Shown here piece by piece: positions 1 to 15,600 of a stretch of 64,000 nt of DNA. The DNA comes from Antedon bifida (taxonomy: Eukaryota > Echinodermata > Crinoidea > Comatulida > Antedonidae). How positions within the stretch are numbered: the stretch's first letter is position 1; each line of letters opens with the position of its first letter. The notes beneath the pieces are model-generated. The model was not told where the DNA came from and searched no databases. It saw only the letters and a list, made by a program, of their open reading frames with translations. Both the position numbers and the translations under genes were made by a program. The stretch is from the NCBI GenBank assembly GCA_963402885.1, contig OY727095.1:12715001-12779000 (forward strand), read 5' to 3'.

Positions 1-544
1 TTTTTGTTAAGTGAGAAATTATATTTTGATGGAAAAATATTTATATACCTGTGTCCTTTAAATAATGCAAATTATTTAATGACACAAATTCTATTGACAG
101 AATGTCCGATAACTTTTACTTGAATCAACCAAAAATCGCTAAGAAAAAGCCTCCAAGAATATATTTTAGATTTATTCGTAAAAAAGTAAGGTCTATAGGT
201 ATTTATACCCTAAATATATTTGGCACTCTGTACAGTACCTATCAAATTCTTACCTGACCTTTTCAACTTATTTTTAACTTACAATTTAATTAAAAATGAA
301 GTTTCGCTAATATTATCTGCATTATCCGTTGTCATACCTGGAGGCGTATCTCCTTGCAAATTCATTTTAATATCGTGAAGGCCTTGTATTAATTGGATGT
401 TTTTTTAAACGTTTTATTAGATAAAAATTAATTATTTTTAAAGTGTTATCTAACTTTATAATTTACTTTAATAATAAATCTATAAAAAATCTTTTTCAAT
501 TTGGAAAATTACATAAAATAATTTGTGGTCTTTATCAATTTCAG

Positions 545-647
545 GATAGTGACAACTTATGGTGGGATGCTTTTGCAACTGAGTTTTTTGAAGATGATGC
601 GACGTTGACGTTATCGTTCTGTCTAGAAGACGGACCAAAGCGATACA
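545..647 (+). CDS. LDB1: LDB1 exon: start of dimerisation domain
   Basis: Preceded by tttcag, followed by gtaaga. Reads DSDNLWWDAFATEFFEDDAT and on to GPKRY. Ends in phase 1, and the split Thr codon is completed by the next exon. Confidence 0.95.
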
Positions 648-3600
648 GTAAGACTAATCAATGCAATTTTCAACCTTTATAATTTTATTTGTTTATTCAA
701 ATTTCTACCAAGTACAATACAGATGTAAAAGGGAAGGGAAGACCAAACAGGTGGCAATGCCAGATGGTCAACAGTAAACAAATTAATTTCCGATCTACAA
801 TCTACTAAAAATTATATAACTGTGAATTGATACAGTTATGTAATTTTTATTGCTATCCATATATAAAGACAGTCGTGTACACCAATAAAACTAGGGGAAA
901 AAATAACAATATATGGCATAGCATAGGATGATCATTTAAGCTTAGGGTTCCTCAACATAAAAACAAGATACAATACAAATGTATGATGGTAATTCAGTGG
1001 TTACTTTTAATTTTCATGTTATAATTAAAATCTTAATGACTTTTTCAGCAATTGGAAGAACCCTGATTCCTCGGTATTTTCGTAGTATTTTTGAGGGCGG
1101 TGTAACTGACGCATACTATGTTTTAAAACACTCTAAAGAATCTTTTCACAACACAAGTATCACATTAGATTGCGAGCAGACTACAATGGTGACGTACCAT
1201 GCAAAACCAATGAGCACTAAGGTAAGCAATGCATGCTGGGATACTGTGCATGCATCAGGATAAGTATTGATTAAATCATGAATATTGATATTATGCTAAT
1301 CATCCTCATTAGTATGCATTTTCACAGACATGTTTATGAGTATGTAGCTCAGTACGTCATCTATCAGCTGTGTTTTGTAATATCTCCCCATAGATATGGT
1401 CTATAGACCTCTTTCATCTTTTACCGAAAGCTCATTCTATTGAGCCAAAACTGTTGTTAAACCTATTCCTGATAGACTAGGTGGTTGGTAGACATAGATG
1501 CCATTATCACATTTACAGGAGTAGTAGACAAGCATTCTTGTAGGAACAGTGTGGTTCATTGCTTTTCTTTCAGGGTTGAGTCTAAATGAAATAAACCCCG
1601 TTCTAATTCCGCTGAAATAGTGCTAAATGTTTAATTAATTATTCATAAATTAATTTCTGTTGTCTTCTACTCTAACAACCTATGCAATAAACCCATTTAT
1701 AAAGTGAACACTACACTCACTGTATATGCATTTGGAATATGACAATTATTTAAAAAATATTTGACAAAATAAGATGCCATAATTCATTAATTTGATTTTT
1801 ATAAATTATGGCTAATGATGAATTTAATTATAGTAAGCATGTTAAACGCACGAACACATAAAATATTTTACGCTAGTAACTTTTGATATGCGGCGACTGC
1901 ATTAAAGGAGAAAGAAAAAATTCTGAACTGATAGCGATAAATCCTCATGACAAAACCAATTAAAATATCTAGTCATAATTGGGGTTAAAATACAAAATGA
2001 GCAACAATTTGGAGTCCTCATATAATTGGGTCATCCTATCTAGGTCTGTCCGTAAACCATGTACATGTGATTTCAACATACACATGGTGTTTATATATCT
2101 TTATTTACGGTAATCCAACTGCTTTGCTAACCAGACATCTTACACGATTAATATCCTTGAGATTAATTGGCGAGGAAGTTGGATTGAGCATGCCCAGTAG
2201 GGCTTGTTGTAAATGCTTGTTAAATGTATAATTTCGTTCCCTTCCCTCCCTCACCATCATTTTCTAAATCCTCTAGTCTGCATTTTTGTCCACTTGTCCT
2301 AATCAGATTTTAAAACCTTCTCTACCTATGTGCATACCACTCATATCTATATTCTGTTTTACAGATCAAATTAATAAAATATAATAATAACTTCATTGTA
2401 AAGAATGTTCATAATACAATAGTAGTATTAAGAGAAATATGTTTATTGAATTTGCAAATGATTTGTAATGCATTATAAAAAATAATGTATTTAAAACTTT
2501 GCATGAAACAACTTGTTTACATAGTGTCTTGCACTTCATTGGATGCAGCGCCTATCGCGCCTGTTGGGCGTGTACACACCTAAAGTGTCGTCGTTAATTT
2601 TCAAACATTTAATAAATATTAAACATGTTTGTTTTTTCCATGCCTAAGGGAATTAGGAGGATCAGTTACTTTCCAGTCTGAAATGTACTTGAGAGCTGTT
2701 CCCACATGACAATCCTCTAGGATGATAGGAGGGTGGGCTTGCTTTATCTTTGCCGTGTCTCCTCATCCGGCTCACTTAACCAAATTTGTTGTCGTTTTAA
2801 CATTTAAATTACTTCATTATGAGATGGAAGGGTGTTTTTTGACGTATAAACTTGTTTACGCTAAATGTAATGGGGGGTTTGATGTGGGAAATCAAAAGTG
2901 AAAGTATTGAGATGTGGCACGTTTTGTTTTTTAACTTTTTAACTTAATGTTGCTCTAAAGTTTGTAAACTTCCTAGCAGAACGTAGTATCCTGCTACGCC
3001 CAGATTTTAATGAACTTTTTCAAAACTAATCAACAAATATTTATTGAATATTATCAGGCGCGGATCCAGCATTATAGATTAGGGGGCTAAATATTTCATA
3101 AATGATAAAAACGATCCGTCGGGTTGCAAAAAAATAAAAATAGTCATTATTTTATTTTAAAAAGACATGGCTGGTAAATTTTAGGGGGGCTAAAGCCTGT
3201 TTTAAATCTGCGCCTGATTATCATTTATCAAAAATAAGTAGTTCTTAAGAAGTAATGTACTGTACCTTAAATTATTATATCACTTTGACATTGAAATGTA
3301 AAGGGTTATTCCGACTCCTTGCTGTTTCTATACAAGCAGTGCGATTTTGAAGCTCTGAAATGGTTAACTTTAGTCAACAATCCTAAAACCATGTCCTGAA
3401 AGAAAGTCCAACTTGCCCTAGTAATCCGTCATGAGTGACAAAGCAAAACAACAACAACACAAACTAGCCAATGCTCCAAAGCATAGAATTATTACATACT
3501 GAAAACATGAATGCTGAAAATATAAAAAAAATCACAAATATCTAACTTGCATACAGAATTTATTTATAAAATAATTACATAATATGCATCATATATATTC

Positions 3601-6600
3601 TACTGTACATAGCTGTACAGAACATACAATACTGATATTATTAATAGAAATGTGTGCATACAAATGTCCAGAGGTTTTTCTACCAGATTGATAGTAAATT
3701 CTGTATACATTTTGTGTTGTTTCACAAGCCAACGATACAAAGTAAAAAATATAAAAAAAACACCTATATTTAAAAAAACATTTTATATTGTAGCCACAAG
3801 GTCACAATCATTTATAGATAAATAATTACCGTAATACGTTTATATTTTTGTCGTTAAAACAGAAACTTAACAAGGTCAATAAGAAATTAAATAAATGAAA
3901 AAAAAAGATTAATTAAATGTAAATTAATATACAACTTATTGAAGGTCAAGAAGTATTTTCCATAAATTAATTATATTAATTTATTCATCATTTTTTGTGC
4001 AAAATTCAGTATGTACGATAAAACAAAATTCATTAATCATATTGTAAGAACTTGATGTTGAATTAGTAAAAGTGTTGCTAACAGAGCAGTGACTCCTAAA
4101 AAATGACTGCAAAACAGCTGTAATATTTATTGCAAAAATAATCTAAAATTGAAGAACCATTGGTTAATCACTTCTTAAGACATTGCTTTGTTAGAGTTTG
4201 ACGTTATTATATGGTAGTATATCTACGTTCAATTTGAATTGGCCGCCTAACATCAAAATGCGATTTGTAATACTAAAAACTAAATCATGTGATTTAATCA
4301 TGTGACTATTTTGTTTGCCACAGCAGCAACTTATTAGTTATTGCTGTTGAACTGCATGTAATACCCCAAGTATGCAAATTGATTCGACAAATTTAAAATT
4401 AAAACTCAATCTCTTACGGAAGTTTTTAGGGAAGGTTTTACAGTTAGGTTATCACAGGCTATAGTTTGCGTCCTCTTGCGCATTGCCCTCTACATGTGAC
4501 ACTGTCGGATGTGGAAACGTTCCATTAAGAAACAAGTCCCAGATTGGCTGCTGTCGAAATCCGGCTAAACACCACGTGTGACTAGGCAGAAAATACTTGT
4601 TTTATTTTCAGCGCCTGTCGTCGTCGCTAACGTTGTCTGATTGATTTGACAGGCTTAGTGCATTCCAGATTAGTGAGTAGTAATGTGTAGGCTGCTTATA
4701 TGTTGCTATTCATCATAATATAATAATTCTAATATTAAATTATTATTCACTGTGTAATACTGAGTGATGTAAAGCTATGATACATAGTTGACTAAGCGAT
4801 AGTTATTTACTACTGATAAAATAAACAGCTGTATTGTGTAATATTACCATGCCAACTATTACGATGGATACTAAAATGAACAAGACATTTTTTTTAAATC
4901 GATAGATAAAATATATTTTAATTATTAATTTACATGCAATATAGAAAATATTACTAAACTACTAAAACATAATCTTTATGTACGAAAATTTGCTTTTATC
5001 TGGACATTTGAAAATTAATTATAGATTTTTTTAGTAATACTTCTACTAAATTTAAAGTGATTAAGGTTATAACTAATGTTATTCAATCTTGTGAAATTTA
5101 TTAAACAAATAATAAACTAGTTTAAAATGTAATACCCAACCACTGTTTACTATCACAGTGTAATTTCTTAATTAAGTTTAAAAACAAAATTTGCAATTAA
5201 GCAGTGTCGCTTAACCTACAGTAAACGGTAGCTGACACAGACATCCCATATCTTGATAATTTCGACATTATGTTGACAGCTATTCCAATGTGGGGTAGAT
5301 GCCTCTAACGAGGGCGCCTAGTAGGAGGAAAACCAACACACATTATCTCTGTTGAATGGTAAGAACAGGCATGGGTAGGGCAGTTCTTTCGTTTCCTCTT
5401 ATTAACGTCTTTTCCACTCTCAAAATGAACAAGCAATATTTACCTTGTATCCTAGGCACAATTATGTTTTAATCTTTAATCAAATAGTTTTTGTGAAGAA
5501 GGAAGGACCAAAGGAAAATGATTCTACTGCAGTTACTGCAGTATAAACTACATTTTATTTGCTCTATAAATTATTAACTGTTTATCCATTTTTTTTAAAA
5601 ACTTTTTCTTGGTAATCATACTGTACACACTATTTTTTACATCATATGCGTTGCAGTAAAAAATGTAGTAACTGCAGTAAAATAATTTGTTTATATGATC
5701 CTAATATACTAGGTGGCGTAGATCACATTTATTAGTTACATTTAAAAAAACAGATTCTATTTAAAATTATAAAGTTTTGGTAACTAAATTGAAATGCCAT
5801 CTTGTTAAATCAGTTTAAAAAGGTAAATTTTAAAAAAGTTAATAAAGATTGACAAGGTTCTAATTATGAACTATGTCCTTTTAGGTAATCTAGGGCCATT
5901 AAACAGCAAAGGTGTGTTCATATACATTAACCTTAGCTCGGTAGGTGTCTCACAGGGCGGGAACTGTGTTGACTAAGTTAGCTTGTTCACACTTAGATAA
6001 GACCTTAGTTAATCTTGTAAAGGAGAATCTAAATAGAAACAGGTTGTAGGTATTCCCCAATGGCTACCGACTACGGATGTATAACACGAAAACAGGTAAA
6101 TTTTTTAATTGAATTGTTCAGGTTTCATTTCATGAAGCAGGTAGACTGTTTGTTTTAAAAGTTAATTACAATTTGTCCGAATAATGACATTATTTTAATA
6201 TTTTTCTTGCAAAGCTTGTCACCATAGCTATCATTGGTACAAGGTACACAGGCGTTCAATAATTGTTGCACATGGTGCGTTTAATAAAGTAAGACTGTGT
6301 CTTCCAGCGATTTTTATCGAAAGTAAATTGAGGGATTTCCATTTTGAATTTATATTAATTGCATAATGTGCAACAACGTAACAGATAAACATTGACAATT
6401 TTGCAAACAATTTGCTCAAATTTGAAGGAAGTAAAAGGATTACAAAGATATTGTGTTAGTTGTGTGTGAATTGAAGATAATAGAGAAAGATGGAGGAAAA
6501 ATACGTACATTAAAGAAAGATAGAGAAGGAAAGAAAAGAAGGAGATGTGAGAAAAAGATGAAGAAAGAAAGGGAAGAAAAGTAGAAAGGTGTGCAAAAAA

Positions 6601-9600
6601 GATAAAGAAAGAAAATGAGGCAGATGTGAGAAAAAGATGGCAGAAGAAAGGAAAAAAAGGAGGAAGATGTGAGAAAAAGATAGAGAAAGAAAAGGAGGAA
6701 GGTGTGAGAAAAAGATGGAGAAAGTAAGGAAAGAAAAGGAGGAAGATGTGTAAAAAGAAATAGAAAGAAAATGAGGAAAATGGGAGAAAAAGATGAAGAA
6801 AGAAATGGAAGAAAAGGAGGAAGATGTGAGAAAAAGGTAGAGACAGAAAAAGAGGCAGATGTGAGAAAAAGATATAAAATTTACCTGATGAGGAAAAATA
6901 AACATTACAAAATAAATGAAGGTAAAAATGTTAGTATGTCCCCATAGATTTGGAATACTATCACCTGCGTGCGGATGGTTAGTGAGCATTGCCTTTGCAA
7001 TTTGAACAGGTAAAACTTAATGAAAAGGGGACTGAGTGTAACAATAGGGGTACACACAGTCTAGACAGCCTGTTTTTGTAATATCGGCTTGTTTTTCTAA
7101 CTATACTTTGATAGATTTTCCCATGGCGACTGCAGAATTTAGTTACGACATCTCTCAACCCCTTTTGTTGTAGAAATTAATGTTAAGGTTTTGGAAAAAC
7201 AAAACTATTAATAATATTAGATATTTAACCGATTTTCAAATTCATGAAAATACTTTTATACTGTACAACCAAAATCTGCCATTTATAGTGTGAAGGTCTC
7301 TCAGAGTTGACTGGGAAATTTCATTGTGCCATCTCACTTTAGGCTTCCTTGGTATCTCACTGTTTCTTAGTATCCATTCACCTTTTGAACAATCATCATA
7401 AGAAAACAAATTATTGATTTTTAATTGAATTGCAAAAAAAAAATGCTATAAGAATTACCAACATATAATTTGCATGACTCGAATATAAATAGGCCTAAAG
7501 TGGCACTCTCATCTAAAATACCACTTGTTGACTTAATATGCATGGTAGTTAATTGAAGTACTTCAATGTATTTTGGCCATTCAAATTAACTGTCATCCTC
7601 CCTTTAGCTTTTCCATTAAATGTTTCTTCTCCCTTAAATGCCATTTCTCCATCATCGTACAACTTCTTTGAAATTGTTAAACAGCTAATTTTCACAAGTT
7701 GAATAACCTACTGGGAGTTTGTAAACAGTTGAAATGCAGCGTACCATTTAAACTGTTTGAGAAAATAATGTTTAAACACTACTGTACTGTGAGGACACAT
7801 AATAGGAATTGCAAATTGTTGCAAATATTTAAAAAATATAAAACCATGAATTTTGGCTTACGAGCAGAAATGGAGAATATCAGGCTTTGCACTAGCGTCA
7901 GAAAAGATTGAATCTAAAGCCCCAGAATAATTGCAAAATGCATGAGGTACTTTATAGGGTCTCTACAGCACATGATCATCAAAGCATGTTACGAATGAAT
8001 ATTAATATAGCCTTGAAGTTATTGGGGAGACCATACTACATAACAGGAAAACCACAAATTATAGGCACTGCAACCCAGCAAGATGAGGTCTAATTTAGAC
8101 CACTTAAGATACTAATTGTTCTTCTTGTGGCTTTTCCTACATAGCTAATGTTTAGAGTTGATAAGTTATAGGCAACAATAATATAACTGTTTCGCTTCCT
8201 AGTTTAATTAAGAAGGAAAAGCCACTCCCAAAATTCATGGTTTTATAGTTTTTTAAGGGCAAGCTGATTTATTTTTGCCAAGAAAGAATTCTTGTACATT
8301 ATTGATAAATTGGTGATGAAAGAGTGTTCAGTTTACTAGTTTCTTTTACTGTATAATGTTTGCATACATAATGTTATATTTATATCGTTCAGTTGATATG
8401 AAATCTTACTGATATTTTGTTCATTTATTTTGGAGGTAAATTTTTAATAACGATAATGTTATTCTTTTACAGGACAATTAAGACATTATTATTTGAAATC
8501 ATAACTTGTTATAAGCTCTGGCAAAATTCCAGATTAAACTACTAAGTTTATCAAACGTTTTTTAGTAAACAACACTTCAATTGCAATCAAAATCTAGTTC
8601 TGTTATTTTCCTTTATCAATTTTACAATATTTAAATCGTAAAATGGATGAAATTAAATTCTTATTCTAGTCTTATGTCAGTGTTCACTGTACATTCAAAT
8701 GTTTTTACCCATTAGGATGTTAAAATTGTTGTATTTTACGGAATAGATACAAATAATGATAATAATATTTAAATAAATGATAATAATAATTTAGGATTTA
8801 TTTAAATAATGATAATAATAATTTAGGTTTACTGTATAGTGAACTGATAGAAATTAATAATTATTAAATATTTAATTAAGCCTAATAATAAACTTAACAA
8901 TATGCAAGGAAATTTAAGAAAAAGGTTAAAGGGTTAGTCCTACTCCCTAAAATGACGTTGGTGATAGGGCATCGTAGGTTAAACTATCCAGTGTATTTTG
9001 ATTCTTACAATGTGTTGAGGTATGATTGCTATTTGTGTATTTCAATCTCTTGACTCAGTTAGCCATCAACGCCGAGCATCACAAATTGCCCTTCTTGTGT
9101 GAAAAAAACCGGCTTAATTATTTTTGAGTAACTCGGTAGTCTGACTTCCCCTGAGAGTTATCTACTAGCTGGCAAGTTTGTCGTGAGGTTCTCATAATAT
9201 CCTTTCGGAAGTATTTCAAGTGCTAGCTATCAGCATGAATTTACTCGGGCATTGTGAAGAAATCATGCCGAAATAAAATCCCCGAATATCTTCTTTTCAA
9301 CTGTCGTTGCATCCCGTTTGCAATTGTCGTATTTAGTTTTTCACACATGCACTTTTGAAATATTATGTTATTTTTTGGATATTAAATAAATTGGATTAAA
9401 CATATTAAATTCTGTTGAACTGTTTAGTGCAGACAGACAAAATAACCGCAGAAATAATTTAAATTCATTAGCCATGCACTTTTAAATACTGTACATAAAA
9501 ACATATTTATCCTTTCAAATTAAATTAAAATTGATAGTAAATTTAGGTTAACCTAATAATTAGAACTGGTTGTCATAGTTAGGTAAACAAATATAAATGT

Positions 9601-12600
9601 TTTTTTCAACACATAGTTTATTCGAAAATATTGAGTACCTGTAGACCTGTTAAAATAAATGATAGTTTAAAAAAAAAAAACAAAAACAAAGCAAGTTTAA
9701 ATTCTATATATAATGCAATTTAATACAGAAATATATTATTTTTTGTGCAATATCATTCTATTTAGAATGGAAAGTTGTTAATATTTTATCCAGACATACT
9801 TTATTTGTACACTTTTCTGTTTATTTACAGCTTTTAATTAATGTTTCAGAATTTTGAAACGTTTCAAGTATCGTTCATTAGAAGCTTCCAGCAAAAATGA
9901 AACTATTTGATTTTTTAAGAAAATCCTTTGAATTTAGCACTAATTATCCAACAAGAAAGATATCTACCCATAAAAATTGTTTTATATTATTAAAGCTCTG
10001 TCTATACTATCAAACTTTATGTGACAAAAAAATGTGAAGTGATGTACCCATATAATGGACCTGATGATGTCATATCACTAATAATTGGGCATATCACTAC
10101 CATATTTGAGCATATCACCACCATATTTGGGCACATCACACTTTCTTTGTCAAACTAGTTTTATAGTGTAGACAGAGCTTAGAGGAGTGTGTACTGATTT
10201 TTCAAAATCGAGATGAGGAATACTAAAAGTTGGTCTAATCAAACTTACGAAATTTTTTTATTAAAATGGCAACCAATCAAACTTATTTGAATAATATAAA
10301 TTCAATCTCATTTCTTGCAATTGATTTTTTTTTTCGTATGAGTTAAAGAAAAACTAAATTAATCCATGCTCTGTTAAAAAATTTGCCAGCATTTTCAGTT
10401 AAAAAATTACTATGGTTTAGAGAAGAATAATTTAGTAGTTGTATTAAACATGGAGGAAATATACATACATATATACACATACATATACTGTATATTTCCT
10501 CCATGTATTAAACAACCATAAGACCAAGTACATTTTAACGTTGCTATTTGTTTTGTTTGAATGTTTCTTAATTAAAAATGAAATAACTTAATAAAGAGAT
10601 GTTTTGTATGAAATGACATTGCATAAAAAGAGGGTGGAAGCAAGTTCATTACAGCGGCAGTATCCTTATTATCAATTACAAGAATGTAATGACTCAAATT
10701 AAATGTAATAAGTTGCACCTCTTAGCAATTTTCGTAATCTTTTGTTTTGGTCCGATATTCTTAACCCCATGATACTTACTGATATTTGGTTCTCCCATCA
10801 TCCACCCACCCATGCATTTCATTCCAAATTTGTATCTACGATTCTCTAAGCTTTACTAATTTGATCACTATTTGACCGAAAACAGGAACCATTGATTTTG
10901 TTGTTAAATTGTCTTGTGGGCTGTTTGTTATGCGTGTCAAAAGATGTGTTGAACTATGCAGACACGTACACTGCAACAGTATTTATCGTTTTTGACTTTA
11001 ATCAGAAATATGTTTAAGAGAAATTCCAACATGCAATTATTTCCGCCGTTGGGTATTATGTAGTTAATTGTTAACAGTGGTTTAGGATTGTGTTTTCTAT
11101 CAAATAGTCATGTTATATTGAGTTGTCTTACTAAGTGTTAGTATCACGCTATTAGCATACAGCTCGTACTTCTTGCCCCTTGGAAGAATTGTTAAAAGTT
11201 GATTCTGTTGAGTTAACTTAATTGTTCAGTAACTGTATATGAAACACATTAAGAATTATTACAGTAAAAGTATCCAACAATCTTAAGCACAATGACAATT
11301 GTTGTATAGTAGTTTCATATCTTTAAATGTGTAAAGAAAGGAAGAAAAACTGTTTAAATTTTAATTTTAGTTTACTGCATGGCATAGATTTTTCGAAAAT
11401 TGTTTATTTGAAAAAATACTTTAAAACTGCACACATTATAGAAAAGTTTTGTTTATTTTTAATCATTTTCTTAGAATTAAAAACAAACTTTAAAAAGTTT
11501 ATCCAAGTTATTAAAAACCTTTAGAGAATTCCATTCATAAAAGGTTTTTACAATAACAGGAACTAAACAGAGGGGGAAAATACATAAAATGGAACAGCAT
11601 ATAGGCGGCAATCGGCTCAATAAAGATTGATAGATTCAAGTGAGAAATATTAATTTAATTATTTTGTTAGCTGTCTTGTAAACGCTATTTTTGCTGTATA
11701 AAATTGGCTCAGCAATGAAATTGACACACTTCCTGTCACCTTAATATAAGTTTTACAAAGTTTATCAATATTTATTCAGATTCTCTTTTTTACTTAATTT
11801 TTACCAGGTTCAATTTAATATACTAGCCCATTGGGTACAGTAGCTACTCAGGGCTTGTATATCTACTTCTATCTTTCTTTTCAACAATGAATTGACCATG
11901 CAAGACCAATTATAAAGATTCTGTATTTTTGTTTAATAGTTGTTGTGGTAGTACTACTGTAGTGCAGTAGATTAACACTGCCCCATTCTTACAACAAATC
12001 TGCTTAGACAATGTTGTATATTACAGTATTTGTTAATGTTTGTATTCAATCTATAGTCCACTTTGCTCAAATTATTTGTAATTTTTATTTTACAATATTA
12101 TATTACTAATATTTAAGCTAATTTGAAGGATGGCTTGTTTATTACAATTTGCTAAAATAAAATTATATTATATTTTTTAGTGTGTAATTTTGTTATAGAA
12201 CATATAATTTATATTTTACCTTAATTAGGCAAAAAAAAAGAAACTAGAGTTTTATGACCTATTAATAATATTACACAATTATCTGTGTAAAATTGAAAGT
12301 AATTACAGTAGCTTTGATCCATAAAAGAATTGGTCTGCAAAGGTAGATTATACTTAATAGATTTTAATTGTTTTAGTACTTACCACAAGTCAATTAAGTT
12401 TTAGTCAAATAAAAAAAAAGAGGTTAATTCATTGATTGAGAGCTAAATTAAAAATATAATTAATATTTATTGAATTTTGAACGGTAGCTGACAAGTACAT
12501 GGGCCACATCCGCTGATCAACATTAAATGACAATATAGTGTTGACAGGGTGCCACCAGACAAATTAAGAAGTCTATCAAGTTGTTATTTGAGCGCAACAA

Positions 12601-15600
12601 CAAGGAACTTTTTTGCACCTTAGACCTATTAATATTTCACACTTTACCCCCATAAAATAGAAAGTTCATTAGCTTAAATTTATCTTAGGAACAAGTCTGG
12701 TACGGGATATGCAACGTTAGATTGCAAACTAACTTCCAGAATTAATTAGCTAAATTAACGTCTTGCTTGTCTTAATAGACATCAGTTTCGCCATCAGTGC
12801 AGTCACTTTTTTGTATTTTCAGTGTCAACAAATATTAATAGACTTAATGAATTTTAATTGTTTTTTTTCTTTTGAGTGCAATGACTTAAACATAATACTA
12901 GGAATAGGATTTTTCTTTTAGAGAAATAACGGGTTTTACTGTGATTCAATTGTTCAGTTTTTTGTACTACTGTTATTCTCTTTTTTTAAGGTGCTAGATT
13001 TTCTTTTTCAACCCCCTTCCCCCCTCCCCCTTTCTCATCCAACAGCAAGTAACACACCAATCTCAGGATAAATTATATTACTACCATGCTTAAACTTACT
13101 CTAATTTGGGACTCTTTGAACCCAGGTCCTGGTGAGCAGATAAAAAACATGGAAAAAGTGGGTTTAATGTTTAAGGATAGAACTGTTCAAACACATCTTT
13201 CTTGAAATTGAATTTAAATTTATTTGTCTTACAGATATGTACTGAAGGCAGGTTAATATTAGAGTTTACCTTTGATGATTTGATGCGAATTCGGTCATGG
13301 CATTTCCAAATAAGGAATCATTCAGAGATGATTGCACGGAACGTCATATCTGTACAGGTAGGCTACATTAAGTAGTAGGGCTAAGGGGATGGGTGTAAAG
13401 GTCTCTTGGGTAGCCTTAAGGGGCCGAGATAGGTGCAAGGGTCTGAGGTAGCCATAAGGGGCTGAAATTGGTGTAAGGGTCTGAGGTAGCCTTAAGGCGC
13501 TGAGATGGGTGTAAGGGTCCGAGGTAGACCTAAAAAGGCTGAGATTGGTGTAAGGGTCTGGGGTAGACCTAAAAGGGCTGAGATTGGTGTAAGGGTCTGG
13601 GGTAGACCTAAAAGGGCTGAGATTGGTGTAAGGGTCTGGGGTAGACCTAAAAGGCTAAGATTGGTGTAAGGGTCTGGGGTAGCCTTAAGGGGCTGAGATT
13701 GGTGTAAGGGTCCAAGGTAGACCTAAAAGGCTGAGATTGGTGTAAGGGTCTGGGGTAGCCTTAAGGGGCTGAGATTGGTGTAATGGTCTGAGGTAGCCAT
13801 AAGAGGGTTTCAGAACCTCTATTTGTAGTATGTTTGGGTCAGATTTTTACAGAATCTAGGACCTAATTTTGTCATTCGTCCATGGAAAGTAAAATCATGT
13901 TTATCTGCTAGGTGATGTTATCATTGATTTCTTTCTTTATTTTACAGGACCCAGCCATGTTGGAGCAACTCTCAAAAAATGTAACAAGACAAGGACTTAC
14001 TCACTTCACTCTTAACTATCTCAGAGTAAGAAGATATACTTAATTTAGTTTTACATAGTTGAATCTACCAGTACCTCTCCTTAATGTGGTAACTGTGTGC
14101 TGTTCAATGATAATACAGTCAAACACCTTGAGACACTCATCCAAGATTCAAAAAATGTTATTGGTCGACTTAAAACTACTACCAATCAAACGGTCCTGGG
14201 TTCAAGTCCTGTCATATGTCAGGATTTGTTTCTAATGAAAAATTCCAACTCCACTCCCAAAGACTTTGTTTATGTAGAGTATCTTGTGTATATTGTCTTG
14301 TAAACAGGATTGCCACCTTTAAGGATTGAATGAATTCGCTTATGGTTATATCCTTGGCAATTTGCCAAAATATATAAAACAAAAACACAAAAAAACAAAA
14401 AATGAAAAAAACTAGCCAATAGCCAACCCCTATTCTTGAGAAACCCTGATCAGTATGAAGGTATCACCTTATTAGGAGTTCTACTGTACTGTTATTATCA
14501 ATATAAATTTGTTAATGTGTGAATATGTATGATTTATTCTTGCAGTTATGTGTAATTCTTGAACCAATGCAGGAGCTGATGTCACGACACAAAGCATATA
14601 ACCTTAGTCCAAGAGATTGTCTCAAAGCAACACTTTTCCAGAAATGGCAACGAATGGTAGCGCCGCCAGGTAAGTTCATACACATCAAATAAATACTGAT
14701 GATGAACGGGCATCCAAATCTATGCTGTTCTATAACTATTTCATAGCTCTCCATTCAGCTTAATTTCAACCCAGCACTCACTCTAAACGCATCTAACTTT
14801 TCCACTATATTTGATATTTCGTAGTATCGTTAGATTGTTCCTGTACGGGCCTGATACCATTCACTGTTTAATCTATCTAGGCTATTGTGTCTAGACTGGG
14901 TGAAGATTCTGTATTGTAGTATATGCTAACACATGCCTGGTCTAAGTTACAAGAATTCCCTAAAACCCCAGTGCCTAAACACCACTGATGGATACTTTTG
15001 CATATTTTTGTTCACAAATAATTGTCATTTTCTTCCTATAGAAACATTTTCAATTTACATAACTTAACTTAAGGAAAATGTTATAAAATAATTAGAAAGC
15101 CTACTAAAAATTACTTTTAATATTATAAATCAAATTGTTAGATTATTTCTATCCGGTAACTCATTTGATGAGAGAAAATATATCGGAACTAGAACTTTTG
15201 AAATTATAAATTTAGTTCAAGGCCATTAATTAAACTTTAATCAGTTATTTAAACTAGTTTAATTGATAGTTAAATGCAGTAAACATATTTTGGTTTCTAA
15301 ATCATTTAAAACATGTTTGATTTAAATGAAATTTAAAATCTTTACTACTATATATAATTAATATCACTTCTGGTTGGCTATATCAATTACAATCATACAC
15401 GTTGCCACTTTTCCCTGCGGTTTTACTAACCTAACCTTGTAAATATTACCACTTGGTATAATCTGCTTTCACATTCAAATTAATTTTGCTTTTATCTGTC
15501 AGTATATATTTAAGCTACATTCATACAGAGTGTGGGTTCCGGTCCATTGTGAAAAGTGGTTGTTAAACTGTTCAAATTAATTAATTCCTGATTTCATACA

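Larger units (their letters stand above)
1222..13234 (+). other. 12-kb LDB1 intron without genes
   Basis: Bounded by the gtaagc donor after exon 1221 and the cttacag acceptor before 13235. It holds a short hAT-like MITE at 3055-3216, a GA-rich tandem repeat at 6483-6875, an AAGCTCTGTC-ended MITE at 9993-10180, a small inverted repeat at 10449-10505 and a SINE remnant at 13036-13140. No exon with LDB family similarity was seen. The great length of this intron compared with the others could reflect regulatory DNA, but nothing in the sequence proves this. Confidence 0.7.

Noticed and set aside
1-544. Search for the upstream LDB1 exon (ELNKRLQNW-type sequence)
   Set aside because: Not found in any + strand frame; the exon must lie left of the window.
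6510-6989. 159-codon Phe/Ser-rich open frame on the minus strand
   Set aside because: It is the complement of the GA-rich tandem repeat; composition and periodicity explain the open frame.
13365-13806. Tandem repeat considered as a CRISPR array
   Set aside because: Units are contiguous without unique spacers, and the DNA is eukaryotic nuclear.
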